A DNA stretch of 64,000 nucleotides from Nonomuraea typhae (GTDB lineage Bacteria; Actinomycetota; Actinomycetes; Streptosporangiales; Streptosporangiaceae). The stretch covers positions 62,001 through 126,000 of the forward strand of contig NZ_VRLV01000009.1 of assembly GCF_009760925.1 (NCBI RefSeq). Reading direction: 5' to 3'. The notes below the pieces were generated by a model. That model made no database searches. It had not been told where the DNA came from and saw only the letters and a program-made list of their open reading frames with translations. Numbering within the stretch: position 1 is the stretch's first letter; every line of letters begins with the position of its first letter. Positions 43,883 through 51,349 of the stretch are shown here, piece after piece. Position numbers and translations under genes: made by a program.

Positions 43883-44911
43883 TTGGCCAGGCGCGCTCTG
43901 ATCACCGGCATCACCGGCCAGGACGGCTCCTATCTGGCAGAGCATCTGCTCGCCCAGGGGTACGAGGTCTGGGGCCTGGCCCGGGGCCAGGCCAACCCGC
44001 GGGTGTCGCGCATGCGCAAGCTCCTCGCCGACGTCCAGGTGGTGAGAGGCGACCTCCTGGACCAGGGTTCCCTCATCTCGGCGGTGGAACGCGTTCAGCC
44101 CGACGAGGTCTACAACCTGGGCGCCATCTCCTTCGTTCCCATGTCCTGGGAGCAGGCCGAGCTGACGGCCGAGGTCACCGGCATGGGCGTGCTGCGCATG
44201 CTGGAGGCCATCAGGGTGTGCTCGGGCGTCTCCAGGGGCGGAGGGGTCCGCTCCACCGGCCAGATCCGCTTTTATCAGGCTTCGTCCTCTGAGATGTTCG
44301 GCCAGGTCGCCGAAACCCCGCAAACCGAGCGCACCGGCTTCCATCCCCGCTCGCCGTACGGCGTGGCCAAGGCGTACGGCCACTTCCTCACCCAGAACTA
44401 CCGCGAGTCGTACGGCATGTTCGCCGTCTCCGGCATCCTGTTCAACCACGAGTCCCCACGCCGCGGCGCCGAGTTCGTCACCCGCAAGGTCACCCTGGGT
44501 GCCGCCCGCATCAAACTCGGCCTGGCCGCCGAACTCCGCCTCGGCAACCTGGAGGCCCGCCGCGACTGGGGCTTCGCCGGCGACTACGTCCGCGCCATGC
44601 ACCTCATGCTCCAGGCCGGCACCCCCGAGGACTACGTGATCGGCACCGGCCGCATGAAGTCCGTCCGCGAACTGGTCGAAGCCGCCTTCACCGCCGCCGG
44701 GCTCGACTGGGAGCGGTACGTGGTCGGCGACCAGACCCTCCACCGGCCGGCCGAGGTGGACCTGCTGTGCGCCGACCCCAAGAAGGCGCGCGTGCAACTC
44801 GGCTGGGAACCCACGGTCTCCTTCGACGAGCTGGTCGCCATGATGGTCGAATCCGACCTCCGCCTCCTGTCCGAGGGCGGCGACCCCGATCAGGACTCCT
44901 CCTGGCCCTGA
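43883..44911 (+). CDS. gmd: GDP-mannose 4,6-dehydratase
   Basis: 342 aa extended SDR. ALITGITGQDGSYLAEHLLA (GxxGxxG), FYQASSSEMFGQV with the catalytic Thr/Ser, SPYGVAKAYGHFLTQNYRES (YxxxK) and GILFNHESPRRGAEFVTRK are diagnostic. Converts GDP-mannose to GDP-4-keto-6-deoxymannose for deoxyhexose glycans. TTG 43883 is chosen with GGAGGA 4 nt upstream; no ATG is nearer. The stop codon (44909-44911) is followed immediately by the first ECF41-type promoter. Confidence 0.95.
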   Translation: MARRALITGITGQDGSYLAEHLLAQGYEVWGLARGQANPRVSRMRKLLADVQVVRGDLLDQGSLISAVERVQPDEVYNLGAISFVPMSWEQAELTAEVTGMGVLRMLEAIRVCSGVSRGGGVRSTGQIRFYQASSSEMFGQVAETPQTERTGFHPRSPYGVAKAYGHFLTQNYRESYGMFAVSGILFNHESPRRGAEFVTRKVTLGAARIKLGLAAELRLGNLEARRDWGFAGDYVRAMHLMLQAGTPEDYVIGTGRMKSVRELVEAAFTAAGLDWERYVVGDQTLHRPAEVDLLCADPKKARVQLGWEPTVSFDELVAMMVESDLRLLSEGGDPDQDSSWP

Positions 44912-44942
44912 TGTCACAAAATCGCCCCCTTGTCCCGTCTTA
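44912..44942 (+). promoter_or_regulatory. ECF41-type promoter P1
   Basis: TGTCACA (44912-44918), 18-bp spacer and GTCTTA (44937-44942). It begins on the base after the gmd stop codon and drives the flavoprotein gene at 44981. TGTCACA with CGTC about 16-17 bp downstream is the promoter described for ECF41 sigma factors; here the spacer to CGTC is 17. Confidence 0.8.
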
Positions 44943-44980
44943 TTGCTGGATAGCAGTCGTCGATGGGCCGGAGGAGCACC

Positions 44981-46711
44981 ATGCACGCGCCAGAGAACCG
45001 GATCGCCACGTCCGTCCTGGTCATCGGGACGGGAGGAGCCGGGCTGCGGGCCGCGATCGAACTCGCCGAGCGCGGCGTTGACGTCCTCGCCGTCGGAAAA
45101 CGCCCGAAAGCGGATGCGCACACCTCGCTCGCGGCCGGGGGCATCAACGCGGCCCTCGCCACGATGGACCCCGAGGACTCCTGGCAGCAGCACGCCGCGG
45201 ACACCCTCAAGGAGAGCTACCTCCTCGCCAACCCCGAGACCGTGCGCATCGTCACCGAAGGAGCCGCGCGGGGCATCGAGGACCTCCAGCGGTACGGCAT
45301 GCCGTTCGCGCGAGAACAGGACGGGCGGATCTCCCAGCGCTTCTTCGGCGCCCACACCTTCCGGCGCACCGCCTTCGCCGGCGACTACACCGGACTCGAG
45401 ATCCAGCGCACGCTGATCAACCGGGCCGCCCAACTCGGCGTCCCCATCCTCGACAGCGTCTACATCACGCGCATCCTCGTCCGCGACAACGCGGTCTTCG
45501 GCGCGTACGGGTTCGACCTCGCTGACGGCCGCCGCTACGTCATCCACGCCGACGCGGTGATCCTGGCGGCTGGCGGCCACACGCGGATCTGGCGGCGTAC
45601 GTCCTCCCGGCGTGACGAGAACACCGGTGACTCGTTCCGCCTCGCCGTACTCGCAGGGTGCCGTATCCGCGACCCCGAACTCGTGCAGTTCCACCCGTCC
45701 GGGCTCATCGCACCCGAGAACGCGGCCGGCACGCTCGTCTCGGAAGCCGCCCGGGGCGAGGGCGGGATCCTGCGCAACCACCTCGGCGAGCGGTTCATGG
45801 CGCGTTACGACCCGGAGCGGATGGAGCTGTCCACCCGCGACCGTGTCTCGCTGGCCGCCTACACGGAGATCAAGGAGGGGCGCGGGACCCCGGCCGGCGG
45901 CGTCTGGCTGGACGTGTCCCACCTGCCGCGCGAGACGATCATGAAGCGGTTGCCGCGTGTCTACCAGACGCTCCTGGAACTGCAGATGCTCGACATCACC
46001 AAGGAGCCGATCGAGATCGCGCCTACCGCGCACTACTCGATGGGCGGCGTCTGGGTGCGGCCCGAGGACCACGGCACGGGCGTCGACGGCCTGTACGCGA
46101 TCGGGGAGGCGGCCAGCGGCCTGCACGGCGCCAACCGCCTGGGCGGCAACTCCCTCATCGAGCTCCTCGTCTTCGGCCGCATCGTCGGCCAGGCGGCGGC
46201 CGCCTACTCCGCGGGCCTGGACGCCCAGCGCCGCTCCGCCGAGGCGCTCGACGCGGCGCGGGCGGAGGTGGACGCGCTCCTCGCCGCCGACGGCCCGGAG
46301 AACGTGCGGGCGCTGCAGCGAGCGCTGCGCGACATCATGACCGAGTACGCCGGCGTGGTCCGCGACGAGGACGGCCTGCGGAAGGGCCTGGCCGAACTGG
46401 ACGCGGTCGAGGCGCGCATCGCCGCCGTCGGCGTGCACCCGGACATCGCCGGCTACCAGGACCTGGCGCACGCCTTCGACCTGAAGTCCGCGGCGCTCGC
46501 CGCACGGGCGACGATCGAGACCGCGCTGGAGCGCCGCGAGACCCGCGGCTGCCACAACCGCTCCGACTACCCGGAACTCGACCCCGCGCTGCAGGTCAAC
46601 TTCGTGTGGTCCGGCCCCGGATCGGTGCAGCGCGAAGCCATCCCGCCGATTCCCGCTGAGATCGCGGCGCTCATGCGCGAGGTCTCGACCGTCGGCAAAC
46701 TCGTCGAGTAG
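44981..46711 (+). CDS. Fumarate reductase/succinate dehydrogenase-type flavoprotein
   Basis: 576 aa. FAD site SVLVIGTGGAGLRAAIELAE, TSLAAGGINAAL, the FAD-binding SMGGVWVRPEDHGTG and GLHGANRLGGNSLIELLVFG are typical of SdhA/FrdA/NadB-class proteins. No iron-sulfur or membrane subunit lies next to it, so it is either a soluble reductase/oxidase or uses subunits encoded elsewhere. RBS GGAGGAG precedes ATG 44981. It sits under the ECF41-type promoter P1, and oxidoreductases are common ECF41 targets. Confidence 0.9.
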   Translation: MHAPENRIATSVLVIGTGGAGLRAAIELAERGVDVLAVGKRPKADAHTSLAAGGINAALATMDPEDSWQQHAADTLKESYLLANPETVRIVTEGAARGIEDLQRYGMPFAREQDGRISQRFFGAHTFRRTAFAGDYTGLEIQRTLINRAAQLGVPILDSVYITRILVRDNAVFGAYGFDLADGRRYVIHADAVILAAGGHTRIWRRTSSRRDENTGDSFRLAVLAGCRIRDPELVQFHPSGLIAPENAAGTLVSEAARGEGGILRNHLGERFMARYDPERMELSTRDRVSLAAYTEIKEGRGTPAGGVWLDVSHLPRETIMKRLPRVYQTLLELQMLDITKEPIEIAPTAHYSMGGVWVRPEDHGTGVDGLYAIGEAASGLHGANRLGGNSLIELLVFGRIVGQAAAAYSAGLDAQRRSAEALDAARAEVDALLAADGPENVRALQRALRDIMTEYAGVVRDEDGLRKGLAELDAVEARIAAVGVHPDIAGYQDLAHAFDLKSAALAARATIETALERRETRGCHNRSDYPELDPALQVNFVWSGPGSVQREAIPPIPAEIAALMREVSTVGKLVE

Positions 46712-46714
46712 CCG

Positions 46715-46744
46715 TGTCACAAGTCCGGAGGCTGCCCTGTCTTA
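46715..46744 (+). promoter_or_regulatory. ECF41-type promoter P2
   Basis: TGTCACA (46715-46721), 17-bp spacer and GTCTTA (46739-46744), starting 4 bp after the flavoprotein stop codon and 34 bp before the ATG of the broken ferritin/CDGSH gene. Confidence 0.8.
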
Positions 46745-46777
46745 GTCGGCAGCCCCCGGACATCCCATGGAGGAGAC

Positions 46778-47489
46778 ATGAGCGCCCCAAGCGGCGAGCA
46801 CGAGTTTCTCAACGAGCTCGCCCGGCGGCGACGTTGCCTGAGGCGCGCATCGACACGCTCGAGAGCCTTCGTGAGCCCCTGCAATGGGCGATCGAACTGG
46901 AACACGCGACGCTGCCGCCGTACCTGTGCGCGTTGTACTCCTTGGACCCCGGCCGCAACCCGGAAGCCGTGCAGGTGGTCGGCAGCGTCTTCGCCGAGGA
47001 GATGCTGCATCTGGCGCCGGCCGCGAACCTGCTCAACGCAGTCGGCGGCCATCCACGGCTGGACACGCCCGAGATGCTGCCAGCTCCGGCGACCACCAGC
47101 GGATCGTCGTGCTCCGCGACGGCCCATACATCGTGTACGGCCGCGTCCCCCTCCGGCGCAAACGCAAGATCGTCTCCGCCGGGAACGACGCGCTCACCTG
47201 GAAGACCGGCGAGCCGCACCACTGCCCCTCCGGCTCCTACACCTACGCCCTCGAACGCGGCGGCGACACGATAGAACCCCGACCTTCCTCGGGCCATCTC
47301 GGTTCTGGAGGAGGAGGACGGCCTGGCCGGCGCACTGTGGGTGACCGGGGGAGTCCCGGTCACGCGATCGGACGGCCGGCCGCCGGAGACCGCAACCGGA
47401 TGACGCTCTGCCGCTGCGGCCAGTCCGGCAACAAGCCGCTGTGCGACGGCACCCACCGGGAGATCGGCTTCCGTGAGGAACGCGGGTAG
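46778..47489 (+). pseudogene. Broken ferritin-like/CDGSH iron-sulfur protein
   Basis: A good RBS (GGAGGAG) and start give MSAPSGEHEFLNELARR. The reading then has to change frame to continue as LPEARIDTLESLREPLQWAI and ELEHATLPPYLCALYSLDP, a ferritin-like domain that stops making sense near LDTPEMLPAPA. A third frame carries IVVLRDGPYIVYGRVPLRRK from a CDGSH-type region, another shift gives LPRAISVLEEEDGLAGALWV, and a last one the Fe-S motif LCRCGQSGNKPLCDGTHREI. At least four frame breaks plus a large internal loss are needed, so the gene is dead unless the assembly is wrong. It retains an intact ECF41-type promoter. Confidence 0.8.
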
Positions 47490-47522
47490 AGTGCGGCCAA
47501 AGCAGTGAAAGCGCAGGTAGAC

Positions 47523-48443
47523 ATGCATGCCGAACACCCGGGAGAGGCCGGGGGGCTCGAGCGCGCCGCGTCGGTGTTCACCGAGCTGCGGCCGCGGCTG
47601 TTCGGCATCGCCTACCGCATGCTCGCCAGCGTGGCCGAGGCCGAGGACGTCGTGCAGGAGGTCTGGCTGCGCTGGCAGGACACCGACCGCACGGCCATCG
47701 AGAACCCGCCGGCCTTCCTCGCCCTGATCACCACCCGCCTGGCCATCAACGTCACCCAGTCCGCCCGCTCCCGCCGCGAGGCGTACATCGGGCCGTGGCT
47801 GCCCGAACCCGTCGACACCAGCCTCGACCCCGCCCTGGGCGCCGAACGCGGCGAAGCGCTCGAACTCGCCCTCCTGCTCCTGCTCGAAAGGCTCACCCCC
47901 AACGAGCGCGCCGCATACGTGCTGCGCGAGGCGTTCGACTACCCGTACCCGCAGATCGCGGAGATCCTCCAGCTCAGCCCGGTCAACGTCCGGCAGCTCG
48001 TGAGCCGGGCCCGCAAACACCTGACCGCGGTACGGCGTGAGCCCATCGACAAGCTCGAGCACAGGCGGCTCCTGAAAGCCTTCCTCGACGCTGCCCAGAC
48101 GGGCGACGTCGCCGCCCTCGAAGAGCTGTTCGCCGCCGACGTCGTCAGCTCCTCCGACGGCAACGGCCTCAGAGGGGCGGCGCGGTTCCCCCTGCTGGGC
48201 CGCAACCGGGTGGCGAGGTTCATGACCGCGTTCGCGCCCCGGTTCTGGCCCGGTTCGGACATCGCGTGGGTCGAGCTGAACGGGCACACCGGGCTCCTCG
48301 TTCCCCGTGGCCGGGGCGGGGTCACGCTGCTGGCCATCGAGGCGTCGCCGTACGGGATCCATCACCTCATGTGGATCGTCAACCCGGACAAGGTCGAGGC
48401 GTACGCACGCTCGCGCACCCGGTGTCACACCTCGGCGGGCTGA
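47523..48443 (+). CDS. ECF41-group sigma factor with SnoaL-like C-terminal domain
   Basis: 306 aa. Region 2 (FTELRPRLFGIAYRMLASVA, EDVVQEVWLRWQ), region 4 (LTPNERAAYVLREAFDYPYP, LSPVNVRQLVSRARKHL) and a fused SnoaL-like domain with SSDGNG, a variant of the DGGGK motif, and VNPDKVEAY for NPDKL. In ECF41 proteins that domain replaces an anti-sigma factor and tunes activity. Four ECF41-type promoters flank it (44912, 46715, 48423, 49868), one of them overlapping its own 3' end, but none precedes its start. ATG 47523 is chosen; GTG 47505 is in frame upstream. Confidence 0.93.
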   Translation: MHAEHPGEAGGLERAASVFTELRPRLFGIAYRMLASVAEAEDVVQEVWLRWQDTDRTAIENPPAFLALITTRLAINVTQSARSRREAYIGPWLPEPVDTSLDPALGAERGEALELALLLLLERLTPNERAAYVLREAFDYPYPQIAEILQLSPVNVRQLVSRARKHLTAVRREPIDKLEHRRLLKAFLDAAQTGDVAALEELFAADVVSSSDGNGLRGAARFPLLGRNRVARFMTAFAPRFWPGSDIAWVELNGHTGLLVPRGRGGVTLLAIEASPYGIHHLMWIVNPDKVEAYARSRTRCHTSAG

Positions 48444-48452
48444 CCGGTCTTA
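48423..48452 (+). promoter_or_regulatory. ECF41-type promoter P4, inside the sigma gene's 3' end
   Basis: TGTCACA (48423-48429), 17-bp spacer and GTCTTA (48447-48452), overlapping the last codons and stop (48441-48443) of the ECF41 gene. Transcription would start near 48460, before the 58-aa ORF, the sigma-4-less protein and the Ohr-like gene. Confidence 0.8.
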
Positions 48453-48481
48453 CCTGTTGACATCGAAGGAACAGAGGAATC

Positions 48482-48658
48482 GTGCGGATCACCTGGTTGG
48501 CCGACGACCGCGCCGGCCGTTCCCGTCTGGAGGCGTTCCTTTCGGAAGCGTTGCCTTGGGAGGCGTTCCGTTCGGAGGCGTTCGCTTGGGAACCGTTCGC
48601 TTGGGAACCGTTCGCTTGGGAAGCGTTCGCTTGGCAGCTCGACGGCGGCAGGCCGTGA
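48482..48658 (+). CDS. 58-aa protein of EAFAW-type pentapeptides
   Basis: Starts VRITWLADDRAGRSRL and continues with eight EAFLS/EALPW/EAFRS/EAFAW/EPFAW-like pentads (residues ~17-51), ending QLDGGRP. The repeat is a 15-bp DNA tandem (about 48527-48633). The GTG at 48482 is 30 nt after the P4 -10 element and has AGAGGA 5-6 nt upstream; the stop overlaps the next start (GTGA, 48655-48658), so it is translationally coupled to the sigma-4-less protein. Amphipathic Trp/Phe/Glu periodicity suggests a peptide that packs on a protein or membrane surface. No known family is recognised; it could also be an expanded repeat without function. Confidence 0.5.
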   Translation: MRITWLADDRAGRSRLEAFLSEALPWEAFRSEAFAWEPFAWEPFAWEAFAWQLDGGRP

Positions 48659-49371
48659 GTGAGGCGGGCGCCGAGTCGCTGGCGGAGATGCTCGACGAAC
48701 GGCGGCACCTGCTCGAGATCGCCGCGTGGATGTTCGGCTCGGAGAGCACGGCCGAGCACGTCGTCCAGGAGACCTATCGCCGCTGGTACGCCCTCGGTGA
48801 CGACGAACGCGCCGGCATCGCGGTGCCGCGCGCCTGGCTGACGCGGACCGCGGGAGGCATCTGCCTGGATCTGCTGGCCACGCCCCGATGGGTTCCCCGC
48901 GGCCCGGCCCTCGCGCCCGAGCCCGTCGCCGATCCGGCGCGGCACCGTCCAGGCTCCGGGGCGCTGCCCACCCCCGCCCCCTCCCTGTCCCTCTCCCTCG
49001 CCCTCTCCTTCGCCCGGCACGACCGGGTCGCCCGCCGGTTCGCCGCGGCCTGCCGGGACGGGGACACGACGGCGCTGCGGGCCGTCCTGGCCGAGGACGC
49101 GATCGTCGTCAGCGACGGTGGTGGCAAGGTACGCGCCGCCGTACGCCCGACCCACGGTGCGGACGCGGTCGCCCGGTTCGTCACGACGCTGCTGATCGGC
49201 CAGGAAGGCACCGAGGTCACCGCGGGCTCGGTGAACGGCCGGACCGGTCTCGTGCTGCGCCGGGCCGGGCAGGCCGTGGCGGTGGTCAGCGTGAGCGTCG
49301 CCGGAGCCGAGGTCACTGCCGTGTGGATCATCCTCAACCCCGACAAACTCCAGCACTGGCACCGCCCGTGA
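48655..49371 (+). CDS. ECF41-like protein lacking the sigma-4 region
   Basis: 238 aa. Sigma-2 is recognisable (LAEMLDERRHLLEIAAWMFG, AEHVVQETYRRWYALGDDER). Where region 4 should follow there is only a Pro/Ala/Ser-Leu linker (about residues 80-122, with LSLSLALSF), and the protein continues directly as the SnoaL-like domain with an intact DGGGK motif (VVSDGGGKVRAAVRP) and NPDKL near the end. Without sigma-4 it cannot read a TGTCACA -35 element, but it could still bind RNA polymerase through sigma-2 or compete for the regulatory domain's partner. GTG 48655 is coupled to the pentapeptide ORF. It is under promoter P4. Confidence 0.8.
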   Translation: MSEAGAESLAEMLDERRHLLEIAAWMFGSESTAEHVVQETYRRWYALGDDERAGIAVPRAWLTRTAGGICLDLLATPRWVPRGPALAPEPVADPARHRPGSGALPTPAPSLSLSLALSFARHDRVARRFAAACRDGDTTALRAVLAEDAIVVSDGGGKVRAAVRPTHGADAVARFVTTLLIGQEGTEVTAGSVNGRTGLVLRRAGQAVAVVSVSVAGAEVTAVWIILNPDKLQHWHRP

Positions 49372-49386
49372 CCGAAAGGTGTGCTG

Positions 49387-49878
49387 ATGAACGACCCGCT
49401 CCTGTCCACCGACCACGACTACAGCGGCCCGGCGTTCAAGCCGCTCTACACCACCCGCGTCGCCGTCACCGGCGGCGGCTCCGCCCACGGCCGCGCCACC
49501 GGCCGGGCCCGCTCGTCCGACGGCGCCCTCTCCCTCGAACTGCGGATGCCCGAGGAACTGGGCGGCGGCAACCCGGGCCCCAACCCGGAACAGCTGTTCG
49601 CCGCCGGGTACGCCGCCTGCTTCCATGGCGCTCTCAGCCTGCTGGCGCGGCGGCACCTGCTCGACCCCGAACCGATCACGGTGGAGGCGACCGTCGCCTT
49701 GGGTCGCGATCCCGCGGACGGCGGCTACCAGCTCCGCGCCGACCTCGTCGTGAGCTGGCCCGGAGTCGATGACGACACGGCCGGCCCGCTGCTCGCCCAA
49801 GCGAGCGCCCTGAGCCCCTACGCCAAGATGACCCGCCAGGGCATCCCCGCCACTATCGGCCTCGCGTTGTCACAATAG
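49387..49878 (+). CDS. Ohr/OsmC-family protein lacking the second cysteine
   Basis: 163 aa, Ohr fold with NPEQLFAAGYAACFHGALSL carrying the peroxidatic Cys. The resolving Cys is lost: the segment reads ASALSPYAKMTRQG where Ohr has VCPYSNAT. It may be a one-Cys peroxidase, use external thiol, or be a sensor. ATG 49387 has GAAAGG 7 nt upstream. It follows the sigma-4-less gene by 15 bp in the P4 transcript, and its own last codons carry the promoter P3 of the next gene. Unlike the ohr gene at 34873, no palindromic operators are seen. Confidence 0.88.
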   Translation: MNDPLLSTDHDYSGPAFKPLYTTRVAVTGGGSAHGRATGRARSSDGALSLELRMPEELGGGNPGPNPEQLFAAGYAACFHGALSLLARRHLLDPEPITVEATVALGRDPADGGYQLRADLVVSWPGVDDDTAGPLLAQASALSPYAKMTRQGIPATIGLALSQ

Positions 49879-49897
49879 GAAGCGCTGCCTTGTCTTA
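49868..49897 (+). promoter_or_regulatory. ECF41-type promoter P3
   Basis: TGTCACA (49868-49874), 17-bp spacer and GTCTTA (49892-49897). The -35 lies inside the last two sense codons of the Ohr-like gene. It drives the NmrA-like SDR and cupin genes. From the -35 to GTCTTA it is the closest relative of P2 (shared CTGCC(C/T)TGTCTTAG). Confidence 0.8.
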
Positions 49898-49953
49898 GCT
49901 GAGAACCGGGCGGCACACGAGGTGCCCCCGGCGGACACAGGAGGGGGTTCGCC

Positions 49954-50709
49954 ATGAAGATCGTGGTCATCGGTGGTACCGGGCTGATCGGATCGAAGCT
50001 CGTCACCAAGCTCGGGGAGTACGGTCACGAGGCGCTGGCAGCCGCGCCGAACACCGGCGTCAACACGCTCACCGGCGAAGGACTCGCCGAGGCGCTGACC
50101 GGCGCCCAGGTGGTCGTCGACGTGTCGAACTCGCCGTCGTTCGAGCGCACGGCGGTGATGGAGTTCTTCCAGACCTCCACACGGAACCTGCTCGCCGCAG
50201 AGGCGGCGGCCGGAGTCCGGCACCACGTCGCGGTGTCCGTCGTCGGGACCGAGCGGATGCCGGACAACGCCTACTTCGCGGCGAAGATCGCACAGGAGCA
50301 GCTGATCGAGAAGTCCGGGATCCCGTTCTCGCTGGTGCACTCGACGCAGTTCTACGAGTTCGCCCGCAGCATCGCCGACGGGGCCACGGCGGACGGCAAG
50401 GTGCACGTGGCGCCCGTACTGTTCCAGCCGATCGCCGGCGACGACGTGGCCCGGGCGGTCGGCAGGACCGCCGTGGGGACGCCGCTCAACGGCCGCGTCG
50501 AGGTGGCCGGGCCCGAGGAGTACCGCATGGATGACTTCTTCCGCCAGGCACTGACCGCGTGGGGCGACCCGCGCGAGGTGGTCACCGATCCGCACGCGCG
50601 CTACTTCGGCAGCGAGCTGACCGAGAGGTCGCTGGTGCCGGACGACGGCGCCACCCTCGGTACGATCCACTACCGCGACTGGCTCGGTCAGAACGCCACC
50701 GCGAAGTAG
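49954..50709 (+). CDS. NmrA/atypical-SDR NAD(P)-binding protein
   Basis: 251 aa. Rossmann start KIVVIGGTGLIGSKLVTKLG, then VVVDVSNSPSFERTAVMEFF and VSVVGTERMPDNAYFAAKIA, with the atypical SDR active-site Lys. Members of this family (epimerase/NmrA-like) are the most frequent ECF41 targets. A strong GGAGGGGG site precedes ATG 49954, and promoter P3 lies 57 bp upstream. Followed at 24 bp by the cupin gene, probably in the same transcript. Confidence 0.9.
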   Translation: MKIVVIGGTGLIGSKLVTKLGEYGHEALAAAPNTGVNTLTGEGLAEALTGAQVVVDVSNSPSFERTAVMEFFQTSTRNLLAAEAAAGVRHHVAVSVVGTERMPDNAYFAAKIAQEQLIEKSGIPFSLVHSTQFYEFARSIADGATADGKVHVAPVLFQPIAGDDVARAVGRTAVGTPLNGRVEVAGPEEYRMDDFFRQALTAWGDPREVVTDPHARYFGSELTERSLVPDDGATLGTIHYRDWLGQNATAK

Positions 50710-50733
50710 AGCACCTTACGGAAAGGGAAACCC

Positions 50734-51144
50734 ATGGCCGAGCCGAGATCCACCGCATGGCAGACGGCGGTGACCGTGCTGCAGGAGGCGCAGCCTCCCT
50801 TCATCCCGAAGGACGCGCACGCGATGACCGTGGTCGTCGAATACCCGCCCGGCGACCCGGGCGCACCGCCCCATCGGCATCCCGGGCCCGCGTTCGGGTT
50901 CGTGCTGGAGGGCGAGATGCTGATGGAACTGGAGGGGGAGCCGGAGCGGGTGATCCGGGCCGGGGAGGCGTTCTGGGAGCCGGGTGGGGATGTCATCCAT
51001 TACCAGGACGGGAACAACCGCGAGGATGGTCCGTTGCGGTTCACGGTCACGATGTTGTGCGAGCCGGGACGGCCGATGTTCGTGCCGGTGGAGGAGGACG
51101 AACTAGCCCAGCGCAAGCACCGCCGCGCCCCACGGCCCTCCTGA
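50734..51144 (+). CDS. Cupin-domain protein
   Basis: 136 aa single cupin: PPHRHPGPAFGFVLEGEMLM gives the first motif (His-x-His ... Glu), and GEAFWEPGGDVIHYQDGNN the second with its His. Metal-binding beta-barrel, possibly a dioxygenase or isomerase acting with the SDR upstream, or a small-molecule sensor. Member of the P3 transcript. After its stop the sequence TGAGCGGCAGC recurs at 51157, a weak version of the stop-codon repeats seen elsewhere. Confidence 0.85.
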   Translation: MAEPRSTAWQTAVTVLQEAQPPFIPKDAHAMTVVVEYPPGDPGAPPHRHPGPAFGFVLEGEMLMELEGEPERVIRAGEAFWEPGGDVIHYQDGNNREDGPLRFTVTMLCEPGRPMFVPVEEDELAQRKHRRAPRPS

Positions 51145-51349
51145 GCGGCAGCTTGCTGAGCGGCAGCCCCTGGGTGGTGGCTTGCTGAGCGCTGCGACCC
51201 GCGACCCTTCTGAACGCCGTGCGGTGGGCAGTGACCTGGCCTGCCGTACGGTCTGCCAGCTCGTGCTGCGGAGGCTGCCCGATGGCGACGCCACCACAGC
51301 CGGCCCAACCTCCGCATACGTCCCCCGCGAGCCACGCCGATAGGTGAGA

